Shown piece by piece: positions 21,831 through 32,625 of a stretch of DNA of 64,000 bases. Each line of letters opens with the position of its first letter. Positions within the stretch are counted from its first letter, which is position 1. Below the pieces are notes generated by a model that had not been told where the DNA came from, ran no database searches, and saw only the letters and a list, made by a program, of their open reading frames with translations. Both the position numbers and the translations under genes were made by a program. The DNA comes from Schizochytrium sp. TIO01. Taxonomy: Eukaryota > Sar > Bigyra > Thraustochytrida > Thraustochytriidae. The stretch covers positions 2,116,501 to 2,180,500 of the forward strand of contig SMSO01000034.1 of NCBI GenBank assembly GCA_004764695.1, read 5' to 3'.

Positions 21831-23484
21831 AGCCTGGTTCTACAGCTGACTGATCGGGGATCTCTCAATATAATGTTTTGATATTGAGATGATGTTATTA
21901 TTGTGAATGTCGCGTGTTAAAACGAATGAAAGAGCTTCACATCATGATGGTGCCGTGGACATTTTGCTTTTCTGCTGTAGTGTGAATGATAAGGTATGAT
22001 GATGACCAGGACCTGCAGCGCTCGGGTCCATCTATTTGATAAACATCATCGTAATGGTTTCTTCATGAATGAGTTTTTTCTGTGAATGCATGTACTTGTT
22101 CCGTTGATTTAATGCATCAAAGACATCTCAAGACGAATTCCTCGTTTAAAATTATTCCCTGATCTCGTCTTGTTGTGAACTGCATGAATTCATGACGCTT
22201 GCTCTCGTTTATTTGTTTATGGTTCAAACACAAATGATGAAATAACAATCGGCGAAGGGAGAGACTATCATAAATCGTGGCTCTCTCCGAATGTTGCTAT
22301 AGATGGTATTGTTGAATCTCTTATGATATTTATTTTCCCTTCTTGACGCCCTTAATGGTGCAGAATGCTTTTCCTGGTCTAGGTTTTGCGATATCGATGT
22401 CCACAACAACAAAACTGTCCCTGTGTTTTTTTATGCATCTTCATAAAAGGAGATGGGAAAAATAATAAAAAAGCCAAATTTCTCCTAATTTGTTTGCATC
22501 GAGTGTGTGTTATTGCCGCAACCCAACTAATGTGACCATTCTTGTACGAATGTCCAAATTGTTTTGCTAGCTGAGGGCCTCTCCCTATCGGTTGACTTGC
22601 TTGTATGAATCTCTACGTTGTGAACTCATTGCATTACTTATTTTGCTTTATTCACGGCCGTCATATGAACCAGTAATTAGCCCCTCAACTCTTACTGTTT
22701 TGTATATATATCTTATAGGACCCCCCAGGCCAGTCAGTCGCCTCGACCGCACCTTGGTAAGAGTATGAATGAATGACTGGAGTACTCCGCTGCTTTCGTG
22801 CAGACTGTGCGTGTCTTGGTCCTTGGTCAGCCAGAGAAGGTTTTCTTCTTCTGGCTTCTGGCTTTAACCCCAGATTACACCACATTGCGCAAAGTTTTTA
22901 AGAAGCACCAGCCACTGCTTCTGCGAAGTTCATTGCTCCATTTACCCATATATTCATTTACTTCTTTAGAAATCGATTTATTTGTTATTTTATTCGCCCA
23001 TTATACGGGTGCCTCGTGTGCCGTGGACTGATGATTGCCAGCCTTGGCTTACACTGGCCTTCGCGACGGGAGCCTGCCTATGATGTGCTTTCACCTCTCG
23101 AGCGCCTTTAATCTCTTGGTCTTTCTTGGCGACTTTTTGGAGTGCCACCCATAGATACTTTGGCACTTTGTCGCTCTACTCACGATGGCCCCTCTTAGCG
23201 ATAACAGTACGACAACAGTAGAAGTCGAGGCCTTTCGAGCATCGTCTATGCGGACTTAGAGTTACAGGTAGATGAGTGCACCACTTCTTTACTATGAATC
23301 AGTATTCATTTCTCATTCATTCATTCATTTATTTATATGTTTATTTATTATGAACCAACAGAGAGAGAAGTAAAGCAAAGTGCGCATGTAATGTATATAG
23401 TATGAAGTATGCGCTGTGAATATGAGTGGAATATATGATTGATTACATGAGCATATTGTATGAATATGCGATCATATGACTATA

Positions 23485-23490
23485 CGTATG

Positions 23491-23529
<39 letters not shown>

Positions 23530-23575
23530 GTATGTATACTTATATGTATGTATTAGTTTGTATGTATATATGTGA
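23485..23575. repeat. TATG/TATATG-type microsatellite
   Basis: Imperfect repeats of TATG and TATATG run through this stretch about 350 bp upstream of NOP58. It is non-coding. Confidence 0.85.
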
Positions 23576-23912
23576 ATATAGAAAGATATATGGTGATATG
23601 CGGTTGATAGGAATAATATGGGAATGCGATTGAAAGGCGGAGGATGAAAATATTTAAGTGGCTAGGAATTGGGTGGAGAATCGATCGATAAGTAATCAAT
23701 TGATCAATTGAGGAATTGCCATTGGCTGGTGGCAGGCAGGTGATTAGCTGGCTGCTTGCGAGCTAGCTGAGTCCGTTGCTCGCTGCGTGGGCAGGTAGAG
23801 CCGACTGACTGAGCCTCGTTTGAAAGTAGGCAACACTCGGCGTCCGGGTGTTCCTCGTCCTTTAGCATCGATTGATTGCATCTAGCTAGTACAGAAAGCA
23901 AATCAAAGCAAG

Positions 23913-25532
23913 ATGCTCGTGCTCTTCGAGACCCCCGCGGGCTACTCCCTCTTCAAGGTGCTTGATGAGGGCAAGCTCGAGGACCCGAAGAACCTCTACA
24001 AGGAGTTCGAGTCTTCCCCCACAAGCCTGGTGAACCTCCAGGCCTTTCAGAAGTTCACAGACACCACCGAGGCTCTTGCCGCCGCCACCGCTCTGGTTGA
24101 CGGCAAGCTCGACAAGTCCCTCAAGAGCTTCCTCAAGAAGAACATCCTTAAGAAGAACCTCACCGACCAGCTCGCCGTGACCGACGCTAAGCTCGGTGGT
24201 GTCATCAAGGAGAAGCTCAACATCTCCTGCGTCAATGACTCTCCCGTGCAGGAGCTTATCCGCGCCATCCGCGCCAAGTTCAACGACATCGTCCCCGGTA
24301 TGGAGACTGGTGGCATGACCGCCATGGCCCTTGGTCTCTCTCACTCTCTCTCCCGCTACAAGCTCAAGTTCAGCCCCGAGAAGGTTGACGTGATGATCAT
24401 CCAGGCCATCAACCTCCTTGACGAGCTCGATAAGGAAATCAACACCTACGCCATGCGCGTTCGCGAGTGGTACGGTTGGCACTTCCCCGAGATGGGCAAG
24501 ATTGTCACCGACAACATGCAGTACGCCAAGGTCGTGCTCAAGGCTGGCATTCGCAAAAACATGGCTGGCCTCGACTTCTCCGACATTCTCTCCGACGACG
24601 TGGAGGCCGAGATGAAGCGCACCTGCGAGATCTCGATGGGTACGGACATCTCCGAGGACGATATCCAAAACCTCAGCTCCCTCTGCCGTCAGGTCATCTC
24701 CCTGTCTGAGTACCGTGTGCAGCTCTTCGACTACTTGAAGAACCGCATGGCTGCCATCGCTCCTAACCTCTCCGTCATGGTCGGCGACCTTGTCGGAGCC
24801 CGCCTCATCGCTCACGCAGGAAGCCTTATGAACCTGGCCAAGGCGCCGGCCAGCACTGTGCAAATCCTCGGCGCCGAGAAGGCTCTCTTCCGCGCTCTCA
24901 AAACCAAGCACGACACACCCAAGTACGGTCTTATCTACCACGCATCGCTCATCGGCCAGTCCGCGCCCAAGAACAAGGGTAAGATCAGCCGTGTGCTCGC
25001 CGCCAAGACCTCCCTTGCCATCCGCGTCGACGCTCTCGGTGAGGAGTCTGAGGCCACCATCGGATACTCGTGCAGAGAGAAGGTCGAGGCCCGCTTGAGA
25101 CAGCTCGAGACCGGCAAGCCCTACTCTCTCGAGTCCGTGCACAAGGGACCTGAAAAGTACGAAAAGCCACAAGACACGGCCCAATACAACGGCAGTGCTG
25201 ACAACACTATGGATGTTGATGAGGGCGATAAGACCGAAGCCACGAAGTCCGCCAAGAAGGCCAAGAAGGAGAAGAAGGAGAAGGCCAAGAAGGAAGACGA
25301 CAGCGACGACAGCAGCGACGACGAGGAGGAGGAGAAGAAGAAGAAGAAGGAGAAGAAAGAAAAGAAGGCCAAGAAGGAGAAGAAGAAGAAGGCAGCAGAC
25401 TCGGACGATGACGAGGACCTCGTAGAGGACGTTAAGGCCTCCGCAAAGAAGGAGAAGAAACGCAAGTCGAAGGGCGGCGACGACGAGGACGACAAAAAGA
25501 AGAAGAAGAAGAAGAAGAAGTCCGACGAGTAA
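23913..25532 (+). CDS. NOP58: Nucleolar protein 58, core box C/D snoRNP protein
   Basis: NOP58 is a core scaffold protein of box C/D snoRNPs, which guide 2'-O-methylation and processing of rRNA in the nucleolus. The 539-residue product begins with the diagnostic MLVLFETPAGYSLFKVLDEG. It continues through the N-terminal Nop5 domain (to about 70), the coiled-coil/NOSIC segment with REWYGWHFPE (about 187-196), and the Nop domain with RMAAIAPNLSVMVGDLVGARLIAHAGSL-type sequence (about 285-312) and GAEKALFRALK. After about residue 415 comes a long Lys/Glu/Asp-rich tail typical of NOP58 (KKx repeats, about 430-539), as opposed to NOP56. ATG at 23913 matches the family N-terminus exactly. The intronless reading frame has strong codon bias, which also opens a long frame on the opposite strand. 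Confidence 0.97.
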   Translation: MLVLFETPAGYSLFKVLDEGKLEDPKNLYKEFESSPTSLVNLQAFQKFTDTTEALAAATALVDGKLDKSLKSFLKKNILKKNLTDQLAVTDAKLGGVIKEKLNISCVNDSPVQELIRAIRAKFNDIVPGMETGGMTAMALGLSHSLSRYKLKFSPEKVDVMIIQAINLLDELDKEINTYAMRVREWYGWHFPEMGKIVTDNMQYAKVVLKAGIRKNMAGLDFSDILSDDVEAEMKRTCEISMGTDISEDDIQNLSSLCRQVISLSEYRVQLFDYLKNRMAAIAPNLSVMVGDLVGARLIAHAGSLMNLAKAPASTVQILGAEKALFRALKTKHDTPKYGLIYHASLIGQSAPKNKGKISRVLAAKTSLAIRVDALGEESEATIGYSCREKVEARLRQLETGKPYSLESVHKGPEKYEKPQDTAQYNGSADNTMDVDEGDKTEATKSAKKAKKEKKEKAKKEDDSDDSSDDEEEEKKKKKEKKEKKAKKEKKKKAADSDDDEDLVEDVKASAKKEKKRKSKGGDDEDDKKKKKKKKKSDE

Positions 25533-26607
25533 ACAAGCCGCACAGGCTTTGCAAGGCTCTGTTGGTTGGATGGATACTCTCAAATAAATTGGATCTGCGC
25601 TGTTTTATCATCATCACAACATCATCACAATCATACAAAACACACAAACAAAATACCACTTTTATACCTATTCCTCAAATGTTTCAAAACTTTCCTCTTA
25701 CACTCTCACTACCATTATATATCTATATACCCCCCCCCCCCCCCCCGCAACATCCGCTTGTTTGCTTGTCTTTACTTGATTTTCTTAGTGATGTAGCATT
25801 TCTATTTGGTTTTTACATTTCCTTTGTATGAGGTTCATTTTCATTCTCTGTTTCTTTTTCCCCCCGATGATTCTCATTTTGCATGGATATTGCACGAGCT
25901 TGATTTATGAGATTTCAACTCTAGTTTTTTTGCGCTTTATTAACACAACTCTTACAGGATGGCCAGATGCTTAGTTTTTTCCTCGGATATCAAAGGTTTG
26001 TCTCAAGACCTCGCTATTAGACTGAACAGGCTTTGTTTAATACCATAGGCATTATCCTGACTTAAGGTCTATTCTACCGGCTTGATATTTTTTTCAAAGA
26101 GTAATCCAGTGGATATAAATTGTATCAGAAAGTGACCCAGAATTAGTACTATTCAACGTTGCCTTCACATGTTATTTTCTTGTAGATCATTGTTTTTTAA
26201 TGCAAAGAGAGATGGTATGAGGAATGTTTGATTAAGTGTTATCGCAAACATTTGGAACAGAATACAGTTACGTTTAGATTTGTGCTTAGTTTATCATAGT
26301 GATTCATAATATTAGCCTTTTGCTTCATAATTCGTCACAATACAGCAATAAATGCTACGACGTAACAGCGTATACCCAACGAGCAGAGTATCTGTTAATT
26401 ATCGCCGAGCTTAGAGGCAAAGGCCAGCTACGAAGATAACCCAGTGTCTTATACTTGAGAGAGTGGGTTCGAGAAACAGAGCGACAGAGAGACAGAGAGA
26501 CAGAGAGATGGAGAGGGTTGTAAGACGTTACGATAAATGCAGAAGCGTGAACAACGACCAAGGTTTCGAAGGCGCCCTCCACGAAGATTGGTCTGGTCAA
26601 AAATAGC
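25533..26607. other. Convergent spacer between NOP58 and the Yip1-like gene
   Basis: No gene supported. It holds the NOP58 3' flank, a run of 17 C at 25730-25746, T-rich sequence and a GACAGAGA-type purine repeat at about 26480-26512. Short frames lack features. Confidence 0.6.
25730..25746. repeat. Poly(C) tract
   Basis: Seventeen consecutive C residues about 200 bp downstream of the NOP58 stop codon. Long C runs are rare in this AT-rich spacer; the length may be affected by sequencing. Confidence 0.9.
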
Positions 26608-27369
26608 TCAAAGCATTTGACTGTACATGAGCACGATGGGATACACTACAAGCACTTGTTTGTGCAACATCTTGTGGATACGCATAATCCAAATACCCAC
26701 GCAACGACTCGCAAGCAAAACTCCGGCCATTCTGCAAAGGCCCGCAAGCCATGCAAAACCTGTGAGCATCTCTAAAAGCTCCCCAAGAACGAGAAACATG
26801 CTCAGAGCAAGGCTTGAGTATCCAGTAGCAGTAACCACGCTGCGCAAGGCGTCTCTATTGGCGCCCATACCACCACTGAGCAGAACGATGACAGCCCAAA
26901 CAAAAACCGATCCGATCAGCCAGCACAAGACGCTGGAGCCAAGTAGAGGAGCAACATGCGAACCCCTGAAGACATAAGACGCAAGTGTGAGTAGGATCCA
27001 AGCAGAGATGACGCAAATGGCGGCTCCACCTTCATCATTTCCTTGCTGAAGACCTTGAAATTCCTTTCGTCCAGTCCCAAATCCAAGTGTTAGCACGTGT
27101 CGAAGCCGTTTGAGCACGAGATCCATATCGATTCCAAGCTCATCAACAAGGGGAGCATCTTGAATGGCATCGGAGCTCGACTCAATGTCGGCGCTGCCAG
27201 AGCTACCGCGAGACGAAGACTCCCCGGTTCGCCACTCCTGCTCGAACTCCTCCCGGAGTCGCAAAACGAGAGCTTGAGCTTTCTCCAACCGCGTACGTAG
27301 AAATACCTCGCTGCGCTCAGCGCTCACAACCGCCGCGCGCCACCACTCGGCGGCTCTAGGTCGCCGCAT
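26608..27369 (-). CDS. Multi-pass membrane protein, possibly Yip1 (YIPF) family
   Basis: The product is 253 residues from the ATG at 27369 (MRRPRAAEWW). The open frame extends upstream to 27486 but only from a non-ATG codon, so an upstream exon cannot be excluded. Residues 1-110 are soluble, with a charged helix (VFLRTRLEKAQALVLRLREE) and a Ser-rich linker. About five hydrophobic segments follow (near 118-250 of the protein). They are separated by short loops, with a G-Y-S pattern (TATGYSSLALSMFLVLGELL) and a final VLVVYPIVLMYSQML. A soluble N-terminus, five membrane spans and a GYS motif are typical of Yip1/YIPF proteins, which act in ER-Golgi vesicle traffic with Rab GTPases. The family call is by layout and short motifs only; a generic membrane protein is the alternative. 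Confidence 0.6.
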   Translation of the reverse strand: MRRPRAAEWWRAAVVSAERSEVFLRTRLEKAQALVLRLREEFEQEWRTGESSSRGSSGSADIESSSDAIQDAPLVDELGIDMDLVLKRLRHVLTLGFGTGRKEFQGLQQGNDEGGAAICVISAWILLTLASYVFRGSHVAPLLGSSVLCWLIGSVFVWAVIVLLSGGMGANRDALRSVVTATGYSSLALSMFLVLGELLEMLTGFAWLAGLCRMAGVLLASRCVGIWIMRIHKMLHKQVLVVYPIVLMYSQML

Positions 27370-29965
27370 TTCCAAGACGCGTGATCTGCCCAACGACCTG
27401 TGCGTCTGCAGAAGGCGAAAAGATGAGCAAACCGTCAACAAAGTTGGTTTAGAAGTTCTTCGTTTTAGTGTGTTAACTACTAGCAATTTCCTCGCGGAGC
27501 TAGGCCTAGAGTAAAATATAGCAAAGTGTTAAATAGTAGTAGGTCCCTATCGCGGATTGAGTTGAAAACACTCGAACCACTTCGAAGATTACCATTCCTA
27601 ATTGTAGTCGCAGAAAGACATAGATAGGTATGATGTAAATTATCCTTTCATCAAGTTCTTTTTGGAGAAATATGACCTCTATTTCAAGGAGGCTAGCTGA
27701 GATGGGTAGGAGGAAGGGGAAAAGAACATCACTAAAGTTTGATCAGCGCACGTTAGATCTTGGGATGTTAGACAAAAAAGGAAAGAGGTAAGCATCTCTG
27801 TAGAACTTTAATGAAGTGCTCGATGAAGTTTCCTGCTTAAATGGTTTAACTGTTGGACAATCCATGATAACTTCAATTGATGGTAAGAAAATTGTGTGAT
27901 TGCTCGTGGAAAAGCAAAAATGTAATTATACATTCCTGACTACCTTTGTTATCAATAGCTAGAATATAAATCTCGCCATGCCGAAACATAGGTCAAAAGA
28001 CTGAAGAGATCTGAAAGATTATTTTAAAGTATTAAATATGTTGATTGATTCTACTAACCCAAAGTCTGCCGGCAAAAGATAAAATAGTATTTGAGGATTT
28101 GATGTTGGAGATCTCATCATACTGCACGTTTTTCCATGGCGCATATCTAATGAATTTTCCCTCAGAGTAGACAAACCCTATTTGTGAGAAATAAAAAGTT
28201 TGTTGAATAGAAAGTATTAAAATAGGAAGTTGATACTCGCTGGATAGAAAAAATCTCAATGCTCTAAAAGCGTAGAGTCATTTAGATCTTCTCAGTTTCT
28301 GAGAAGCACATGTAAGCACCTTTTAATTTGTCGTAACAGTAAAAAGGCACCTCTGCAAGTATTAGAGCTCATTTTTTCATACATTATATTGCGTTTAAAG
28401 GTGGTAAGGTATCAGTATCAAAAGCAAGGGGACTTTGCAAATAGTAGTGTGCGTTCCGGTGAAGATGAACCATTCTATCATTTCATAAAACAATTGGCAT
28501 TCGACAAGCCATCACATCGGTACATTTGATGTTGTCTACTACATGTTTTTAGTCTTTGGATCCACTGGAAGATCAGAAACTATCACAGCATACTGATATT
28601 CAATATTTGGAGAGCGTGAGTAGTATAGAATTGTATTAGGATGTTTTAAGATTTACTTTCAGACTCCATTCAATTCTTACAGACTATTCAAAACAACACT
28701 TATCACCCATAGACCATACCGTGTCTCAGTACTTAATTAAGTGATCGAGGAAAGGATTTGCCATTGGTTTCAGTGAGAATGTTTCACACACTCGGGTACG
28801 CCTCCCATGGCAGTTATTCTCAACGTCACAGGTGGCATGAAAGCTATGATCTTTAGTTAAATGATTCACATCTTAGAATAAGAAAACCTTTGGCTTAACC
28901 TATACGAATGTCCCGCGATCGTGAAGAGAGCGTGGTAAACAAATGGCCCCGTACGTACACTGACGCCCCGAAGTATAGAAAACACACGAATTAGGTAGTA
29001 AACTAAACATTTTAAACTACAGACTGGATCAATGGGCTAGAGTCAAAGTAGATAAGATGTCCAGAAGCATATAGTATTCGAAAGAACTAGTAATAATGGA
29101 AGACAATGCCGTATTATTCTATACTAAGCCACCGTTCTACTACACAAAAAAAATACACTCACGCGAATACTACGAATACCAATTGAACAGCAAAACATTG
29201 AACAATAAGAAGAGAATACCAGGAAGTCTTGATTGCAATGTTTGAAACAAGACGAATCTTATGAGGTGAAAGATGGCAAGGACAAATAAAGCATTTATAT
29301 GCTCATGGTCCGAGCTTGTATTGATAAGTACTTTAATATAATATATACTATAATCTCTTTGAAGGTGTTACTCTATCTTCATAATGTAGGAGATAGTTAA
29401 TATATCAAAAAATTCAAACGATAATTTCCCAAAGCACAAAAGGGTTACACGATCAAGTCCATCGTAAAAATGGATGAGGAGTGAGAACGAAAATTGTGGT
29501 CTAGGTTTCACCTCAATTAGTTGACCGGAAACTCTTTCTTTCTCTTTTAAACAGCCTTTCTCAAAAGGCGGTGAACTTTGCGTTCAAAACTAGTTAGCTT
29601 GTTTTCGAACACTTTTCGTATTATACTCTGTAATCTTTGATGAACAGTCTTCTCTACGTTACGCTGTATCTCTCACATATCCACAACCTTTATGCATGGA
29701 AAACCATTCAAGTTTTTGCACTCGCGTGCAATGAACTTTGGCACACTCAACTTTTCCTTCTTCTCGATGTCAAGCATACCACGCATTAAGTTTCTGTCTT
29801 GCATTTCATGACCCAATTCCGTCCCAACCTTCATTTTTCCGACTTCACTAGCTAAGTAAGGCTGACTAAGGTAATCTCCATAAAACGACTAGTAATTAAA
29901 GCGGTTTAACATGAGAGTAGCGTCGCGACCGCACCTGTTAGACCACTTTTGCTAATCATTCGTCG
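27370..29965. other. AT-rich spacer with no supported gene
   Basis: This 2.6-kb stretch is AT-rich. One frame at 28032-28259 (minus) reads as a plausible but short peptide without a domain. No other coding signal, RNA gene or long repeat was seen. The last ~100 bases are the likely promoter of the uL23m gene. Confidence 0.55.
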
Positions 29966-31021
29966 ATGGCAGCTATGCGATGTAATATTACTTCGCGGAC
30001 TCCTCCGCCTCTAGCCTTTCGCTCCGAACTCGCTGCGCAACCGTCTAAGACAATGGCGTGGCGCCGCCCCGAGATCGCGAAGCAGCTCCGGCCATGGAAC
30101 TTCAAGTGGTAAGTCGAACTTGTGTGGCGCCCCAAGGCATTGACGCCTCTTTTGCATGACGGACTCCTTGCAGCTAGCTTTAGCTTTCTATTCAGCTGCT
30201 TTGGTGTCCCTTCGTCCTTGTTGTGCGACTGGCTTTCCTTCTACTACCTTTGCCTCTCTTGATGTGGTTTCCTTTGGACTGCAACCGGGCTCCCAAATTG
30301 CATGTCACGGATGTAAGAAGAACAAACAGATTGACTGACGATTTTGAACATTTATTTCTATTGCCCGTCTGCTCGCTGGCCCTCCGCGAAATTTCATTGC
30401 ATTTAATGACAATTATTTGGACTGCCTCCATCTCATCGTTCGTTCGTGACCTCTCAACTCCATTTTTTTGTGGGATTTGCCTACTCGCCTGTATCCTTTT
30501 TGTCTCACAATCAACTTGTGGTTTCTCATCATTTCTTTGTGGTTCTTGCTGTTGGTCTGTCTGGCGCATGTTCCTATTGGCTTCAAACTAATCATGGTTG
30601 AATCCTTCTCGCATTTGTACGCTGTTATTGTTTGTGGCTCAAACATCTGTGTCTGTATCTGCTTGGGACATATCATTATATTATATTTGTACATAGGATG
30701 CCGTCTGAGAACGTCATTCTCGTCAACAACCCTCTTCGCGAGACCACCCGCGATAACTACACCTTCCGTGTACCGCCCCACATGAACAAATTCCAGATCA
30801 AGGACTACCTTGAGAGCATCTATGATCTTCGTGTCAAATCGGTTCACACAGTCAACTACGACGGCAAAATGAAGCAACGTGGTGGCAAGCCTTTCAAACA
30901 AAAGGCTTACAAGAAGGCCGTCGTGTTCTTGCACACCGACGAAGAACCTGTGCTCCCCTCTAGCTCCAACAACAGTGGCTCGAACGTGCCTCCATCAACC
31001 TCCACCCCTTCATCTGCCTGA
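29966..31021 (+). CDS. MRPL23: Mitochondrial large-subunit ribosomal protein uL23m
   Basis: uL23m lies at the exit of the mitochondrial ribosome tunnel. The gene has two exons, 29966-30108 and 30697-31021, giving 155 residues. The intron 30109-30696 has a GTAAGT donor (AAGTG|GTAAGTCG) and an ACATAG acceptor; joining TG|G makes one Trp codon and keeps frame. Exon 1 gives a basic, Ser/Arg-rich leader suited to mitochondrial import, then AWRRPEIAKQLRPWNFKW. Exon 2 continues with ENVILVNNP, then the family core TFRVPPHMNKFQIKDYLESI and the VKSVHTVNYDGK strand. Two in-frame ATGs are possible (29966 and 30053); 29966 gives the longer presequence and is chosen. The C-terminus is a Ser/Pro-rich tail of no known role. 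Exon 2 also has an ATG at its very start (30698), but that frame alone would lack the leader. Confidence 0.9.
30109..30696 (+). other. Intron of the uL23m gene
   Basis: 588-base intron with GTAAGT donor and AG acceptor. It is T-rich in its second half. Open frames inside it on both strands have no domains and are not regarded as genes. Confidence 0.85.
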
Positions 31022-32625
31022 AAACCTGACTTTTCTTGTATAAACGGCTTAATGCTATAGTTGCCAAAGGTCGTGATCATGTTTGCGTTTTCTTTACTTT
31101 TTTCCTTTTCACTTCCCCCCTATCTATTTCCAAATCCGTGACAGCACACTCGCCGACAAACTAAATTATGTGATGCCGCACTGCTGGGTTCGTTCAACAT
31201 ATCTCTATATGCAAACAGAAGCAGAAGCATCGCTTGTCTCCTGAGTGTGGTTCAAATGATGTGTAAGAAATTCTGTTGAAGAATTTGCTCAGAATGAGAC
31301 ATGTATCAAGACACTTGTAGGGTTCTAAACAAGTCCACGGCATTCAAGGCTAATGGCACCATTGGCAAAACCACAGCCGTCATTACATAAACCTCCTCGC
31401 TCTCTTTATCTAAGATGTGCATTCAAGGCTCTACGCCAACCAAATAAAAAAGAAATTACCCCAAAGTAAACATGTTTATTCATATTTGTTTGAGGTTGAT
31501 TAAACCAATCGCACAAGACTCACATCAACAGTCAACAAAACAGTCAACAAGGGAAAAGGATCCACGCAATGTCTTAGTAGAATGTATCAACCTTGATATG
31601 ACCTACGCTTACTTTGTGAGTGAAGTGAATTTTTGAGATGATCAGTCTTTCATTTTGAATGCGCTTCACATCATATGTCCCCATAAAATCGGAAACTCGT
31701 AAGTTCTACTCATAACTTTTCGCAAATTATGTGGTGGAATTTTCCGTTGCATTTTAGGAAAGGAAGGAAACCACACTTCATGCTATCACATTGATTGAGG
31801 ATCGTTATGTTTGAGAAACTCTTGCATATACTGAACAACTCCAATGCATTATTTCTCACCTTGACAGACTACCAAGTGATACCTATGCAAATTCCCCAGG
31901 CTAGATTTCATTCTTTTCTTTTGAATCAGAGAAGTGTTCTAAAATTAAAAAAAAATACAAAAATATTTAAGAGTGAGCAGAAGCTAGAAAACTTTGCCAA
32001 TAGAAGGCCCTTCGCGGCATCCTTGCGTACCAACTTGGCAATCTAGTGTACATGAAACCTATCATCATTTAACGAAAATGGAGTGCATTTGGAAAAGAAA
32101 ATGAGGCGAACGCGGTTTCACTTTTGCTTCTAAAATCACAACGGAAGCATTGGCGATTGATAATTTTCTTTGCAAAGTAAGAAACAAACCATAGGTGTGA
32201 GCATATGCGACAACGAAATTAGGATTCAAATCATCACCAGAACGAGAACTCTTTTTCGTTTGTCAGTAGAATGACTAATCAGCGTCAGATCATGGTGAGA
32301 ATGAAGGCGCACATTATAAGTGGTTTTCTGTTTGTAATTTAAAAACAATTTTAAAAATCAGATATCAAACTGAGTTTTCGTTAAAGTGAAATTTGATTTT
32401 GTCTTCTTTACTTATCACAAGTCCTCATCTCGTGTAGATGATATGATTCGTTGCCTGCATCTTCGCTCTCGTCTTCTTTGTCATAACAAATTTACTATAG
32501 TGTAATAAAATAGAGTGTGCCTTCCGTTCGCCAGGGCCATTTGGCATTGCATGCTCGAGCAGCAGTGCCATGTTTGAGATAATGCTCTGATATAGGCTCT
32601 AGCATGTACTTGCATCAATCAACGC
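31022..32625. other. Convergent AT-rich spacer
   Basis: No gene supported between the uL23m stop and the end of the pseudophosphatase gene on the opposite strand. It contains the two 3' flanks. A small frame at 31795-32046 is Lys/Asn-rich from AT-rich sequence and is not called. Confidence 0.6.

Larger units (their letters stand above)
16571..23912. other. 7.3-kb gene-poor AT-rich region
   Basis: No protein gene or tRNA is supported here. The left ~350 bases are the upstream region of PABP, with GTGA-type repeats (16712-16750) and GGAAAACAAA repeats (about 16865-16893). The rest is AT-rich with many microsatellites: TTC run (17669-17688), poly(A) (18600-18627), GAAA array (18761-18851), AAT array (20696-20746) and TATG-type repeats (23485-23570). 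Two local GC-rich islands with inverted repeats stand out (20804-20887 and about 21590-21830). The right end is the NOP58 promoter region. Confidence 0.6.

Noticed and set aside
23886-25583. 565-codon open frame antisense to NOP58
   Set aside because: Poly-Leu/Val artefact of AAG/GAG-rich codons on the plus strand; NOP58 explains the region.
26450-26500. T-arm-like GGGTTCGAG, with similar GTTCGA/GTTCAAA matches elsewhere (21638, 36785, 39224)
   Set aside because: None is accompanied by an acceptor stem, D-arm and anticodon arm at tRNA spacing, so no tRNA is called.
28032-28259. 75-codon minus-strand frame with some ordinary-looking sequence
   Set aside because: Too short, starts without context, AT-rich codons, no domain. 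Could be a remnant but cannot be supported.
30192-30591. Open frames within the uL23m intron on both strands
   Set aside because: Located inside a well-supported intron, no domains, T-rich composition.
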